This document shows positions 1-9,547 of a stretch of DNA of 32,038 nt, piece after piece. The notes under the pieces are model-generated. The model saw nothing but the letters and a program-made list of their open reading frames with translations, was not told where the DNA came from and did not search any database. The stretch is from Myxococcales bacterium (GTDB lineage: Bacteria; Myxococcota; Myxococcia; Myxococcales; Myxococcaceae). Numbering within the stretch: position 1 is the stretch's first letter; every line of letters begins with the position of its first letter. The translations under genes were made by a program, and so were the position numbers. The stretch spans positions 1 through 32,038 of the forward strand of contig JADLDB010000066.1 in NCBI GenBank assembly GCA_020846875.1. Reading direction: 5' to 3'.

Positions 1-16
1 AGCTCTTCTTCCCTCG

Positions 17-592
17 TCATGGCGACAGCTCCGAGTCGAGGTGGATCCCGGTCTTCTGCAGACACTCTCTGAGGAACTTCCGCGCGCGCGTGAAGTTCTG
101 CAGGAAGGTGTTGAGGGACATGCCCAGGCGCTGGGCGAGGACCGAGTCGTCCTCAGCCCCGCCGCTGGTGAGCCGCTGCTCCAGGGCCAGGCCGGGCTGC
201 TTCGGCAACTTCCCGCGGCACTCGGCGATCGCCGCGCGCAGCAGCGGATCGGGGGTGATCGGCTCGACGTGGCCCTGCGACTCGAGCGCCGCTTCGAGGT
301 CGTCCAGCTGCTGCTTCGACGGGGCGGCCTTGCGCAGCTCGCTGATCGCCGCGTTGCGGGCGGTGCGCACGGTGAAGCGCAAGAGCGCGTTCGGCTTGCC
401 GTCATGGGCGAAGCGGGGCGCCACCTGCCACACGCGCAGGAAGGCCTCCTGCAGCACGGCCTCGGTGTCCACCAGCGCCGCGAAGGGCCGCAGCGTCCCG
501 CGCACCGACGCCTCGACGCCGGCGACCCAGTTCCCGAAGGTCCTGGCGTCACCGGCGGCGATGGCCTGCAGCATGAGGAGCTCGGCGTTCAT
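17..592 (-). CDS. sigma-70-family RNA polymerase sigma factor (ECF-like)
   Basis: A 191-residue protein with the layout of a small sigma factor. The N-terminal half resembles sigma region 2: an 'AIAAGD..TF' opening, then a 'TEAVLQEAFLRVWQVAPRF' helix corresponding to the usual 'DAEDVVQEVFLRVW' core-binding segment, then 'LLRFTVRTARNAAISELRK'. The C-terminal half ('LAQRLGMSLNTFLQNFTRARKFLREC') resembles the region 4 helix-turn-helix that reads the -35 element. The core-binding segment is degenerate, so it is a divergent member. I use the ATG at 592; a TTG three codons upstream is possible but has no ribosome-binding site. It lies 63 bases downstream of the VIT-VWA gene on the same strand and may be co-transcribed with it. 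No anti-sigma factor is visible, though the window edge is only 16 bases away. The family call is fairly sure; the regulon is unknown. Confidence 0.8.
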   Translation of the reverse strand: MNAELLMLQAIAAGDARTFGNWVAGVEASVRGTLRPFAALVDTEAVLQEAFLRVWQVAPRFAHDGKPNALLRFTVRTARNAAISELRKAAPSKQQLDDLEAALESQGHVEPITPDPLLRAAIAECRGKLPKQPGLALEQRLTSGGAEDDSVLAQRLGMSLNTFLQNFTRARKFLRECLQKTGIHLDSELSP

Positions 593-655
593 CGTGTCCA
601 AAGAGGGTGCGCGCTCCCCGCCTCGACGGCGACAGGGAGCGGCATGGTGGGGGCG

Positions 656-3214
656 TTACAGCGCGATGTCGAGGACTGCGTCACCGCAAGCCAGGTGGAT
701 GTGCGACGGGGCAGGGTGGGCGTCGCCGAAGACCAGGGTGAGGGTGAGCGTGAGGCCAACGTCGTAGGCGCCGTCGGCGGTGGTCTGCTCCGCGTGCACA
801 GCGGCCTTCACCATCGTCCCGTCGCCCAGCTCGACCCGCGCCTCCTTCGCGGGCTTCCAGGTGATCGGACCGTCCACCAGCTTGAGCTCGACGATCAGCT
901 TGCCGTTCGCGCGCCGGGCGATCCGCGCGCTCAGCACCCGGCGGGGAGCCGGAGCCGTCTGGGCCCCGGAGAGCGCGTCAGCGGGTGGCTCCTTCTCGTC
1001 CTTCGGCTGCTTCGCCTCGTCGCGCTTCCCGCCGAAGAAGGACCTCGCCAGGTCCCCCAGGCTCAGGCCGGCCTTCGCCTTCTTCGCGGGTGCGGGAGGC
1101 TCGGCCGCGCGCCGCGCCTCGGACTGGTCGGGGCTCTGGCGCGCGAAGCTCTCCGCGCTGCGATCAGTGGCCTCCAGCGACCCCTCGCCCTCGTCGTCGA
1201 ACGCGATCTCCTCGCGGGCCCGGCTCCGCTCGGCCTTCTCGAACTTGGGCGGAGGAGGCGAGGCGGCCGGCGAGGGGGAACTGCGCCCTGCGCGTCCGGC
1301 CGGAGCTCGGGCCGCCATCGGAGGGATGGCGTACCCTCCTGTCACCGTGGCCGCCTGCATGGGCGCCGCGGTGCTGCGCAGGCCCACGCCTTCCGCCGAC
1401 ATGCCGAACGGCAGCATGTGCGGCATCACCTCGTCGCGCTTCGGGGCGCGCGGGTCGACGGTCTGCTTGCTGCTGATCGCCACCCAGGAGGTGAGGCGCG
1501 TGGAGATCTGGAACTCGAGGCCCACCCGCTCGAGCTGCGGATCGATCTCCGCCTTCCGACCGCCGGTGCCGATCGCCAGCTCGAAGTCCTCCACCAATTC
1601 GCGGCCGAAGAGCGCCGCCACCGCCGCGCTGCCTTCACCGCGCTCCACCGGCTTCACCTGGATCGTCTCCACCAGCTCGCCCTGGGCGGTGTCGCCGCGC
1701 ACCACGATCGTCCCGCCCTGGGCCTTGAGCTTGAGCGACACCATCGCCGGCGAGCCGCCGTAGAGATCCGGCACGCGGAAGGGGGCCACCGCGTCCACCG
1801 CCGAGCCGGTGATCTCCACGTTGGTCACCAGCGGCGTGGCGGTGCGGGCCAGCAGGCGCTTCACGCCCGGCTCGACGTCCTCGCCGATGCCGCAGACGAG
1901 TTCCACGCCCCGGCCCGCGCGCGCCGCCGGCTGGGTGAGGCTGCGGTTGACGCCGCTGCCCACGCCCACGGTGTGTACCCGCGAGCCCTTCGGCAGCCGC
2001 TGGCTGATCGCCGCCAGCACCTCGTCCTCGAAGCCGATGAGCCCGTCGGTGATCAGCACGATCTGCCGCTGGGCGTCGTCCCGCAGGGGCGACAGCGCCT
2101 CGAGGATGCCGGTGCGCATCTCGGTGCCGCCCGACGCGCGCAGCCGCGCCAGCCAGGCCTGGGCGTCTTTCCGGTTGCTGGAGGTGGCGTTCACCGGGCC
2201 CCGCTTCCAGCGCCGCGGGCTGTTGGAGAACTCAATCAGCTCCAGCTGATCCTGATCGCTCAGGCTGTCCACCAGCGCCGAGGTGATCCGCCGCGCCTGG
2301 TCCAGCGGGGCGCCGGACATCGAGCCCGACGTGTCCAACAGGACGATCAGATCGCGCGGCACCGGGGCCATGTGCGCCTCCGCCGCGGGCGGCACCAGGG
2401 TGAGCAGGCCGTACCCGAAGTCGCCGGCCGCGCCCTTCGAGGGCCGCGCGGTGTCCAGCTCGGTGCCCACCTTCATCGCCGCCACCCTCCAGCGGACCAC
2501 CACGTCACGATCCAGCCCCACGCCGCGCTCGTCGCCGAAGGTGACGTCGGTGCGGCCCAGGCCCTTCCCCGAGTGGAGCGGGTGGCTGGGCGACTCGGGG
2601 CGCGCGCCGTCGGCGAGCCGATCGCGGATCGACATCGACAGGCCGAGCTTCACCGGCAGCTCGGTGTCGGCCACGTCCACGGTCACCTTCGCGTGATCCG
2701 CCACGCGGCCGGTCGCGCCCAGGTACCGGGGCGCCACCACGGTGGGGAACCGCCACTCCCAGCAGCCGTCCGGCAGCCAGGTCAGCTTCTGATCGATCTG
2801 CACCTCGCACACCACCTCGGTGCGCGGCGGCACGTTACCCACCTCCTGGGTGAAGAGGCTCGAGCGCTCCTGATCGAGGATCGCCGCGGTGCGCCCATCG
2901 AGGATCGCGTCCTCGAAGCGCTGCCGGGCCTGCTTCTTCGTGTCCACCTCGCCGATGATCCGCTCCTCACCGATCCGGAAGGCGAAGCCGCTCACCGCGC
3001 CGTCCGCCGGCAGGGGCAGCTTGTAGGTGACGCGCAGCGGCTCCTCGTACGGGTTTCGGAAGGTCTGCTCCAAGGTGACGCGCACCACGCCGGCCTTCGC
3101 GTCGGCGGTGAGCGACGCCCCGCTGAGCGGCAGCGCGCGTCCGTCGGTGGCGACGAGGCGGCCTCCGGTGGACTCGTACGGGGCGGGGGTGAGGGCGGCG
3201 GCGAGGTTCGACAT
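656..3214 (-). CDS. VIT and VWA domain protein (inter-alpha-trypsin-inhibitor heavy-chain-like)
   Basis: An 852-residue protein. A VIT domain spans about residues 15-145 ('VRVTLEQTFRNPYEEPLRVTYKLPLP'). A von Willebrand A domain spans about 287-460, with an intact metal site: D294-T-S-G-S-M, T364 in 'GGTE', and T389-D390-G. After about residue 600 comes a low-complexity region rich in Pro, Ala, Glu and Arg, then a C-terminal domain of about 100 residues starting near 'VLSARIARRANGKLIVELKLV'. VIT-VWA proteins are generally thought to be adhesion or assembly factors using metal-dependent protein contacts. There is no convincing signal peptide, so location is uncertain. The start at 3214 is chosen because AAGGAG lies 7 bases upstream; an in-frame extension upstream has no such site. 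It is divergent from the HPt gene. Function beyond the domain call is unknown. Confidence 0.9.
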   Translation of the reverse strand: MSNLAAALTPAPYESTGGRLVATDGRALPLSGASLTADAKAGVVRVTLEQTFRNPYEEPLRVTYKLPLPADGAVSGFAFRIGEERIIGEVDTKKQARQRFEDAILDGRTAAILDQERSSLFTQEVGNVPPRTEVVCEVQIDQKLTWLPDGCWEWRFPTVVAPRYLGATGRVADHAKVTVDVADTELPVKLGLSMSIRDRLADGARPESPSHPLHSGKGLGRTDVTFGDERGVGLDRDVVVRWRVAAMKVGTELDTARPSKGAAGDFGYGLLTLVPPAAEAHMAPVPRDLIVLLDTSGSMSGAPLDQARRITSALVDSLSDQDQLELIEFSNSPRRWKRGPVNATSSNRKDAQAWLARLRASGGTEMRTGILEALSPLRDDAQRQIVLITDGLIGFEDEVLAAISQRLPKGSRVHTVGVGSGVNRSLTQPAARAGRGVELVCGIGEDVEPGVKRLLARTATPLVTNVEITGSAVDAVAPFRVPDLYGGSPAMVSLKLKAQGGTIVVRGDTAQGELVETIQVKPVERGEGSAAVAALFGRELVEDFELAIGTGGRKAEIDPQLERVGLEFQISTRLTSWVAISSKQTVDPRAPKRDEVMPHMLPFGMSAEGVGLRSTAAPMQAATVTGGYAIPPMAARAPAGRAGRSSPSPAASPPPPKFEKAERSRAREEIAFDDEGEGSLEATDRSAESFARQSPDQSEARRAAEPPAPAKKAKAGLSLGDLARSFFGGKRDEAKQPKDEKEPPADALSGAQTAPAPRRVLSARIARRANGKLIVELKLVDGPITWKPAKEARVELGDGTMVKAAVHAEQTTADGAYDVGLTLTLTLVFGDAHPAPSHIHLACGDAVLDIAL

Positions 3215-3306
3215 GGTGTTGCTCCTTGTTCGGACTGAAGGGTTGGGCGCTTCAACCCCGTCAACGCGACGCTCCTTGTTCTTGTGACAGCCGCCCCCGC
3301 GGCAGC

Positions 3307-3327
3307 CGGAAACTGTAGCCGTTTCCG
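3307..3327. promoter_or_regulatory. inverted repeat, candidate operator between divergent genes
   Basis: CGGAAAC-N7-GTTTCCG is a perfect inverted repeat with 7-base arms. It lies in the 176-base gap between the divergent VIT-VWA (start 3214) and HPt (start 3391) genes. Such a dyad could bind a dimeric regulator acting on both promoters. It lies inside a weak open extension of the VIT-VWA frame, which I reject as coding. No regulator is identified. Confidence 0.35.
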
Positions 3328-3353
3328 CGGTTTCTGCGCCCTCAACGCTCGCC

Positions 3354-3382
3354 TTGCGCTCCTGCAACCCGAGGGCGCAGAG
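3354..3382 (+). promoter_or_regulatory. putative promoter of the HPt gene
   Basis: TTGCGC at 3354-3359, 17 bases, then CAGAGT at 3377-3382. Only 8 bases separate the -10-like element from the ATG at 3391, so the transcript would be leaderless or nearly so. There is no Shine-Dalgarno sequence, which fits. Each hexamer matches consensus at 3 of 6 positions; the support comes from spacing and recurrence of the arrangement elsewhere in the window. Confidence 0.35.
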
Positions 3383-3390
3383 TCGCCCAC

Positions 3391-3714
3391 ATGGAGCCGT
3401 TGAACTGGGGGCTACTCAGGGAGCAGTGCGCGGGGGACGAGTCGCTGGTGAGCGAGGTGGTCGACTTGTACCGGCGCGAGTGGGCGGCGCTGTTCCACGA
3501 CGTGCAGCAGGCGGTGGCGGCGGGCGATCTGCCGACGATGCGGCGCTCCGCACATCGACTCAAGGGCGCGCTGCTCAGCCTGGCGGCGAGCCCGTCCGCG
3601 TCCCTGGCCCAGCGGCTCGAGCTCGAAGCTGCCGCGCTGCCGGGCGAGTCGTTGAAGGCGCTGCTCGCCGAACTCAAAGACGAGCTGTCCCGGCTGGCGG
3701 CTGCGATCAACTGA
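3391..3714 (+). CDS. HPt (histidine phosphotransfer) domain protein
   Basis: A 107-residue stand-alone phosphotransfer module. The motif 'RRSAHRLKGALLSL' places the phospho-accepting histidine at H55, with the usual K58 and G59 after it; the rest is predicted helical, as expected for the four-helix HPt bundle. Such proteins carry phosphate between a hybrid kinase receiver and a terminal response regulator in the cytoplasm. No kinase or receiver gene is next to it, so it is an orphan, as is common in myxobacteria. It is divergent from the VIT-VWA gene and convergent with the ABC exporter gene, with 6 bases between the two stop codons. The family call is confident; its partners cannot be named from this window. 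Confidence 0.9.
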   Translation: MEPLNWGLLREQCAGDESLVSEVVDLYRREWAALFHDVQQAVAAGDLPTMRRSAHRLKGALLSLAASPSASLAQRLELEAAALPGESLKALLAELKDELSRLAAAIN

Positions 3715-3720
3715 GCTGCT

Positions 3721-5505
3721 TCAGGCGGCGAACTGCCGTTCTACCAGGCGCCGGTACAGCCCTTCCTCACCCACCAGCTCGGCGTGTGTGCCGCTCTGCA
3801 CCAGGGCGCCGTGATCGAGCACCACCACGCGATCGGCGCCCTTCACCGTGGACAGGCGGTGGGCGATCACCAGCGTGGTGCGGCCCTTCATCAGCCGCTC
3901 CAGCGCCTCCCGCACCAGGTGCTCGCTCTCGGCGTCCAGCGCGCTGGTGGCCTCGTCGAGGATCAGGAGGCGCGGATCCTTCAGCACGGCCCGGGCGATG
4001 GCCACCCGCTGCTTCTGGCCGCCTGAGAGCTGAATGCCGCGCTCGCCCACCAGCGTCTGGTAGCCCTCGGGGAAGCCGCTGATGAAGCCGTGCGCGTTGG
4101 CCGTCTTCGCGGCGGCCTCCACCTCGGCGTCGGTGGCGCCGGGTCGCCCGTAGCGGACGTTGTCGGCGATGCTGGTGGAGAAGAGCAGTGGCTCCTGGGC
4201 CACCACGCCCACCTGGCGGCGCAGCCACTCCACGTCCAGCGCGGGGTAGGGGGCGCCGTCGAGCTTCATCACGCCGGACGCCGGGTCGTACAGCCGGTAC
4301 AGCATCGACGCGATGGTGGACTTGCCCGCGCCCGACGGCCCGACGATCGCCACCACCTCGCCCGGCCGGAGCGTGAGCGTGAAGTCCTTCAGCACCGTCA
4401 CGTCCGCGCGGCTGGGGTATGCGAAGGTGACATGCTCGAAGCGCACCTCGCCGCGCACCTGCGGCAGCACCTCGCCACCGGTGGGGGCGATGGCCGGCTT
4501 GCGGTGCAAGAGCTCGAAGACGCGCTCGGCGGCGCCGGCGGCGCGCTGCACGTCGGTCCACAGCTCGGCCAGGGCCGAGAGGCTGAAGGCCATCTGCATG
4601 GTGTAGAAGAGGAAGCTGATCAGGCTGCCGGCGGTGAGCTCGCTGGCCGCCACCATCCGCGCGCCGTACCAGAAGACGAAGACGCCCGCGGAGAAGGCGG
4701 CGAAGAAGGCCACCGCGAAGAAGGTGCCCGCGAGGCGGATGCGCCTGAAGGCCAGCTGGAGCGAGTCGTCGATCGCGCTCCGGTAGCGCTTCACCTCGGC
4801 GCCCTCGGCCGCGAAGCTGCGCACGGTGCGAATCCCGCCCAAGGACTCCACGGCCACCTCGCTGGCGCGGGCGAGCGCGTCCTGCGACTCCTTCGACAGC
4901 TTGCGCACCCGCCGCCCGTAGATCACCGCGGCCACGGCCACCGGCGGCACCACGGCGAGCATCATCAACGTCAGCTTGGACGAGGTCACCAGCAGCATCA
5001 CCACCGCGCCGCCCGCCTGCGTGAGGTTGCGCAGCACCATGCTGATGTTCGCGGACACCGTGGTCTGCAGCACGCTGGCGTCCGACGAGAGGCGGCTCGA
5101 CAGCTCGCCCGTCTTCTGGGCGTCGAAGAAGCCCGTCTCCTGTCGCATGATCGCCGCGTAGAGATCGCCGCGCAGCCGGCTGACGACGCGCTCTCCGGCC
5201 CGGCTGAACAGCACGAAGCGCAGCGCCGAGGCGATCGCGGTGGCGGCGAAGATCGCGATCAACACCAGCGCCATGCGATCGACCCGCGCCAGATCGACGG
5301 TGCCCTTCGCCGTGTCCAGCAGCGCCTCGTCGAACAGGGTCCCGGCCGCGCGCGGGAAGGCGAGGTTGCCCGCCGCGCTCGCCAGGAGGAACACCGTCGC
5401 CGCGACCAGCGGCCAGCGCTCGGGCCAGGCCAGCGAATAGAGGCGGCGGAGCGTCACGCCCAGCGGAGGCTTTGGCTCGGGGGACTTCCGGGGCGGGGCA
5501 GCCAC
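3721..5505 (-). CDS. ABC transporter, fused permease and ATPase (ABCB/MsbA-like exporter)
   Basis: A 594-residue half-transporter that would work as a homodimer in the inner membrane. The N-terminal 330 residues form a type I exporter membrane domain with about six membrane segments. The ATPase domain follows, with Walker A 'GPSGAGKST' at 389-397, the signature 'LSGGQKQR', Walker B 'LLILDEATSALD' and the H-loop in 'AHRLSTV'. All catalytic motifs are intact. The substrate cannot be read from the sequence; lipid, peptide or drug export are all possible for this family. The start is a GTG at 5505, with TTAGCT 7 bases upstream as a possible -10 element and no clear ribosome-binding site. It is divergent from the PilT-like pair. 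Confidence 0.93.
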   Translation of the reverse strand: MAAPPRKSPEPKPPLGVTLRRLYSLAWPERWPLVAATVFLLASAAGNLAFPRAAGTLFDEALLDTAKGTVDLARVDRMALVLIAIFAATAIASALRFVLFSRAGERVVSRLRGDLYAAIMRQETGFFDAQKTGELSSRLSSDASVLQTTVSANISMVLRNLTQAGGAVVMLLVTSSKLTLMMLAVVPPVAVAAVIYGRRVRKLSKESQDALARASEVAVESLGGIRTVRSFAAEGAEVKRYRSAIDDSLQLAFRRIRLAGTFFAVAFFAAFSAGVFVFWYGARMVAASELTAGSLISFLFYTMQMAFSLSALAELWTDVQRAAGAAERVFELLHRKPAIAPTGGEVLPQVRGEVRFEHVTFAYPSRADVTVLKDFTLTLRPGEVVAIVGPSGAGKSTIASMLYRLYDPASGVMKLDGAPYPALDVEWLRRQVGVVAQEPLLFSTSIADNVRYGRPGATDAEVEAAAKTANAHGFISGFPEGYQTLVGERGIQLSGGQKQRVAIARAVLKDPRLLILDEATSALDAESEHLVREALERLMKGRTTLVIAHRLSTVKGADRVVVLDHGALVQSGTHAELVGEEGLYRRLVERQFAA

Positions 5506-5627
5506 GGGCCCAAGCTAATCACCGCCCAGCGGCTGCACACACCTCTTCACCTTTCTTCACGTCGGAGGGCGGGCGCCAGTCGAATTCCCGCGTGCGCCGC
5601 GCCTCGGCGGGTAGCATCGCCGCCTGA

Positions 5628-7076
5628 ATGTCGACGCCGGAAGATGCGCTGCTCGGGAAGATCGCCGTCCACTACAAGCTGGTCACCAATGAGCAGTTGC
5701 TGCAGGCGAGCCAGCGCCAGGCCGCAGGCGGAAAGCCGATCGGCGACGTGATGCTGGAGCTCCGGCTCATCAGCGCCGAGCAGCTCAAGTGGCTCAAGCA
5801 GGCGCAGCAGCAGTACCTGACGAAGCAGAGCGGCGGCGCGCCTTCCCCCTCCTCGCCACGTCCGCCCGCGCCTGCTGCGGCGCCTGCGCCCGTGGCCAGC
5901 GCCCCGCCGGCCACCTTGCCCGCCAGCCCACCTGCGTCCAGCCCGATGGAGTCGATGCCCTCGGGCTTCCACCAGGTGCAGAAGGCGCAGACGGACTTCT
6001 CCGGGGCCACGGCCCAGGCCAGGCGCGCCAAGCTGCCTACCCTCGCGGCCGTCCTCGGAAAGGCCGTGGAGGCGAAGGCCAGCGACGTGCACATCCACGC
6101 CGGGGCGCCGCTGCAGATGCGGATCAACGGAGTCTTGCGCGAGCTCCGCACCGGCGTCCTCTCCGCCGACGACGTCGAGTTCATCGTGAAGGACGCGCTC
6201 AGCGACGAGGAGCGCCGCACGCTGAACGAAGAGATGGACTTCGACACCGCGCTGGTGATGCCCAACGTGGGGCGCTTCCGATCGAGCTTCTACAAGCAGC
6301 AGCGCGGCTGGGACGCGGTGTTCCGCCCCATCCCCGCCGAGCCGCCCACCCTCGAGCAGCTGGGCCTGCCGCCCACCTTGAAGAAGCTGGCCGACTACCA
6401 CCAGGGGCTGGTGCTGCTCACCGGGCCGGCGGGCTGCGGCAAGTCGTCCACCATGGCCGCCATGGTGCGGATGCTGAACGAGTCGCGGAACGATCACATC
6501 ATCACCGTCGAGGATCCGATCGAGTACGTGCACACCCAGATGGGCTGCGTGGTGAACCAGCGGCAGGCGGGCAAGCACACCCTCTCGTTCGCCAACGCGC
6601 TGCGCGCCGCCCTGCGCGAGGACCCGGACATCATCATCATCGGGGAGCTGCGCGACCTGGAGACGATCAGCCTGGCCATCACCGCGGCCGAGACGGGCCA
6701 CCTGGTGATCGGCACGCTGCACACCAACAACGCGATCCGCACCATCAACCGGGTGCTGGACGTCTTCCCCCCCAAGCAGCAGTCGCAGATCCGCTCCATG
6801 GTGTCGGAGTCCCTGCGGGCGGTCGTCTCCCAGCGCCTGGTGCCCACGGTGGACGGCTCGAAGCGGGTGCCGGCCGTGGAGGCGCTCTTCGTGAAGCCCT
6901 CGGTGTCCAACCTGATCCGCGAAGAGAAGACCTTCCAGATCCGCTCGGTGATGCAGACCGGCCGCAGCGAAGGCATGGTGCTGCTCGACGAGTCGCTCAA
7001 CGACCTGGTGAAGGCCGGGACGATCAGCAAGGCGGCCGCGAGGGCGGTCGCGGAAGATCCCAAGCGCTTCGCCTGA
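5628..7076 (+). CDS. PilT/PilU-like ATPase with extra N-terminal domain
   Basis: A 482-residue secretion-superfamily ATPase. Residues 1-65 ('LLGKIAVHYKLVTNEQLLQAS', 'IGDVMLELRLISAEQLKWL') form two copies of a helical motif like those in GspE/MshE N-domains. A Pro/Ala-rich linker covers about 70-115. The PilT-type motor follows: 'ASDVHIHAG' near 151, Walker A 'GPAGCGKSS' at 266-274, the 'EDPIEYVH' Asp-box region, Walker B 'DPDIIIIGELRD', the His-box region 'TGHLVIGTLHTNNA', and a PilT-like 'SNLIREEKTFQIRSVMQTG' near the C-terminus. PilT-family hexamers retract type IV pili. The linker and N-domain are absent from classical PilT. TAGCAT ends 10 bases before the ATG and may be the -10 element. 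The next gene is a paralogue 25 bases downstream. Confidence 0.92.
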   Translation: MSTPEDALLGKIAVHYKLVTNEQLLQASQRQAAGGKPIGDVMLELRLISAEQLKWLKQAQQQYLTKQSGGAPSPSSPRPPAPAAAPAPVASAPPATLPASPPASSPMESMPSGFHQVQKAQTDFSGATAQARRAKLPTLAAVLGKAVEAKASDVHIHAGAPLQMRINGVLRELRTGVLSADDVEFIVKDALSDEERRTLNEEMDFDTALVMPNVGRFRSSFYKQQRGWDAVFRPIPAEPPTLEQLGLPPTLKKLADYHQGLVLLTGPAGCGKSSTMAAMVRMLNESRNDHIITVEDPIEYVHTQMGCVVNQRQAGKHTLSFANALRAALREDPDIIIIGELRDLETISLAITAAETGHLVIGTLHTNNAIRTINRVLDVFPPKQQSQIRSMVSESLRAVVSQRLVPTVDGSKRVPAVEALFVKPSVSNLIREEKTFQIRSVMQTGRSEGMVLLDESLNDLVKAGTISKAAARAVAEDPKRFA

Positions 7077-7101
7077 ACCTCTCTTTCGGAACCACACCTC
7101 C

Positions 7102-8172
<1,071 letters not shown>

Positions 8173-8175
8173 GCT

Positions 8176-9264
8176 TCAGGCCGCCGCGGGCGCAGGCCTC
8201 TTCGACAGCTTCGCGCGCAGCTTCGGATCGACCTTGTCCCAGATCCGGCAGCAGACCCAGGTGAGCGCCAGCAGCGCAAAGGTCAGCACCCAGTACAGCG
8301 GCCAGTCCGCCTGCCCCCGGAAGAAGCGGGTGAAGAGGCCGACGTGGCGCTGGAACAAGAGCATCTCGTGGAAGAAGTACGCGGACAGCGACCACCCGCC
8401 GAACTGGGCGAGCAGCCTCGCCAGCCGGGAGTCGACCGACTTCGGGAAGCGGCGCTCGATCAACCGGAAGACGCCCACCAGCGACAGCACCAACGTCCAC
8501 CGCTGGGCCGCGTTGGCTGGGTTGGTGAGCCAGAAGTTGTGCGGAGGGTACGCTGCCTTCAAGACGGCCTCCTGCCACCAGAGCAGCGCGCCCACGCCGA
8601 TGAGCAGGCCCAGCCAGCGCCACAACTGCGCCTCTGTCTTCATCATCGCCACCGTGGCCCCGAAGGACGCACCGAGGAAGACGTAGCCGGCCCAGGGCAA
8701 CAGCGGGAAGGTGGCGCCGGTGGTGGGATCCAGCACCCCCGGCTTCGAGGTGAGGAACACCGAGGCCACGCCACCGACATTCTCCAGCAGGGGGGAGACG
8801 GCGAAGGTGAGCGCCGCCAGGCCCAGCATCAGCCAGCGGAGCACCTGGGGGCGCGTGGAGAGGCCCACGAGGAGCGGCAGGGCGATGAGCAGGGACAGCC
8901 CGATGCACTGGAGGATGTCGATCCGGAGCAGCCACTTGGGCTCCCGAAGCAGGGGGAACCAGATGAAGTTGATGAAGCTGGCGACCAGCAGCACCTCGCC
9001 GATCCGCTTGAGCGTCTTCTTCGCCTGGGCCTGGCGTCTGCCCGCCAGCGCGGCGCGCACCTGCACCAGCGCCAGCGCGAAGCCCGCCGAGAAGATGAAG
9101 GACGGCGCCACCAGGCCGTCGATGCGCTGCAGTTGGTAGCCGAAGGGCGTGGTGATGAGGCCCGGCAGCAGCAGCACCTGGGCGTGGGTCTGGATCATCA
9201 CCACCACCGCTACGCCCCGCAGCCAGTCGAAGGCGCGTATGCGCGAGCCCGAGGGAGCCGTCAC
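8176..9264 (-). CDS. multi-pass membrane acyltransferase-like protein (HGSNAT/DUF1624-type)
   Basis: A 362-residue membrane protein with about ten hydrophobic segments. It opens with 'SRIRAFDWLRGVAVVVMIQTHAQ', the pattern of the heparan-alpha-glucosaminide N-acetyltransferase-like and acyltransferase-3-like families, in which a His in this first segment is used in transmembrane acetyl transfer ('QTHAQ' here). The acceptor is unknown; cell-envelope sugars are a reasonable guess. I start at a GTG at 9264. An ATG at 9333 is in frame, but the 23 codons between include GGT, AAT, TTT and AGA, unlike the rest of the gene, lack a ribosome-binding site, and would overlap the divergent gene's start. 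A promoter-like sequence sits just upstream of the GTG. The start is moderately sure, the family fairly sure. Confidence 0.8.
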   Translation of the reverse strand: MTAPSGSRIRAFDWLRGVAVVVMIQTHAQVLLLPGLITTPFGYQLQRIDGLVAPSFIFSAGFALALVQVRAALAGRRQAQAKKTLKRIGEVLLVASFINFIWFPLLREPKWLLRIDILQCIGLSLLIALPLLVGLSTRPQVLRWLMLGLAALTFAVSPLLENVGGVASVFLTSKPGVLDPTTGATFPLLPWAGYVFLGASFGATVAMMKTEAQLWRWLGLLIGVGALLWWQEAVLKAAYPPHNFWLTNPANAAQRWTLVLSLVGVFRLIERRFPKSVDSRLARLLAQFGGWSLSAYFFHEMLLFQRHVGLFTRFFRGQADWPLYWVLTFALLALTWVCCRIWDKVDPKLRAKLSKRPAPAAA

Positions 9265-9271
9265 GGACGAC

Positions 9272-9300
9272 AGTCTTTCAAATCGCGTGCGCGCTGCCGA
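9272..9300 (-). promoter_or_regulatory. putative promoter of the acyltransferase gene
   Basis: Reading the minus strand, TCGGCA (9300-9295), 17 bases, then AAGACT (9277-9272), followed after 7 bases by the GTG at 9264. The -35-like hexamer matches consensus at 4 of 6 positions. The surrounding bases are AT-richer than the genes on either side. It would give a leaderless transcript and supports the GTG start. Confidence 0.4.
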
Positions 9301-9331
9301 ATTTTCGGGACCTGGGGTAGACAGTCGCGCC

Positions 9332-9544
9332 ATGGGAAGCCACGCGTCCGATCCGAAGCTCCTGCCGGTGCCCTACAAGCCGCCTGCCACGGGCCGCCTC
9401 GACATCGAGCACCAGCTGCACGAGTGGACCAGCGGGACCCGCGGCGGCGGGGTGGTGCCGCAGGACTTCACCTGGGTCACCAATCCCAAGCAGACCCAGG
9501 AGGAGCTTGGCGCCGCCGAGGCCGAGAAGCCCCTGGGCAGGTGA
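9332..9544 (+). CDS. hypothetical 70-residue protein
   Basis: I do not recognise this protein. It is hydrophilic, has no signal peptide or membrane segment, and contains 'LLPVPYKPPATGRLDIEHQLHEWTSG' (first 20 residues of that stretch: LLPVPYKPPATGRLDIEHQL) and 'GGGVVPQDFTWVTNPKQTQEEL'. Its codons are strongly G/C-ending, as in neighbouring genes, which argues that it is real. TAGACA at 9318-9323 lies 8 bases before the ATG and could be a -10 element for a leaderless message. The stop is 3 bases from that of the convergent hydrolase, the same tight arrangement seen at other real gene pairs here. No function is proposed. Confidence 0.55.
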   Translation: MGSHASDPKLLPVPYKPPATGRLDIEHQLHEWTSGTRGGGVVPQDFTWVTNPKQTQEELGAAEAEKPLGR

Positions 9545-9547
9545 TCT

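Noticed and set aside
41-3238. Very long plus-strand open frame opposite the VIT-VWA gene
   Set aside because: Its translation is dominated by Arg, Gly, Ala, His and Leu, without any domain; such frames arise opposite high-GC genes. The minus-strand reading has clear VIT and VWA motifs.
3215-3367. N-terminal extension of the VIT-VWA protein up to 3367
   Set aside because: The 51 extra residues contain cysteines and basic residues unrelated to the VIT domain, while AAGGAG marks the ATG at 3214, and the dyad lies in the extension.
9265-9333. ATG at 9333 as start of the acyltransferase
   Set aside because: The 23 extra codons include AT-ending and rare codons, lack a ribosome-binding site, contain the promoter-like sequence, and overlap the divergent gene's ATG.
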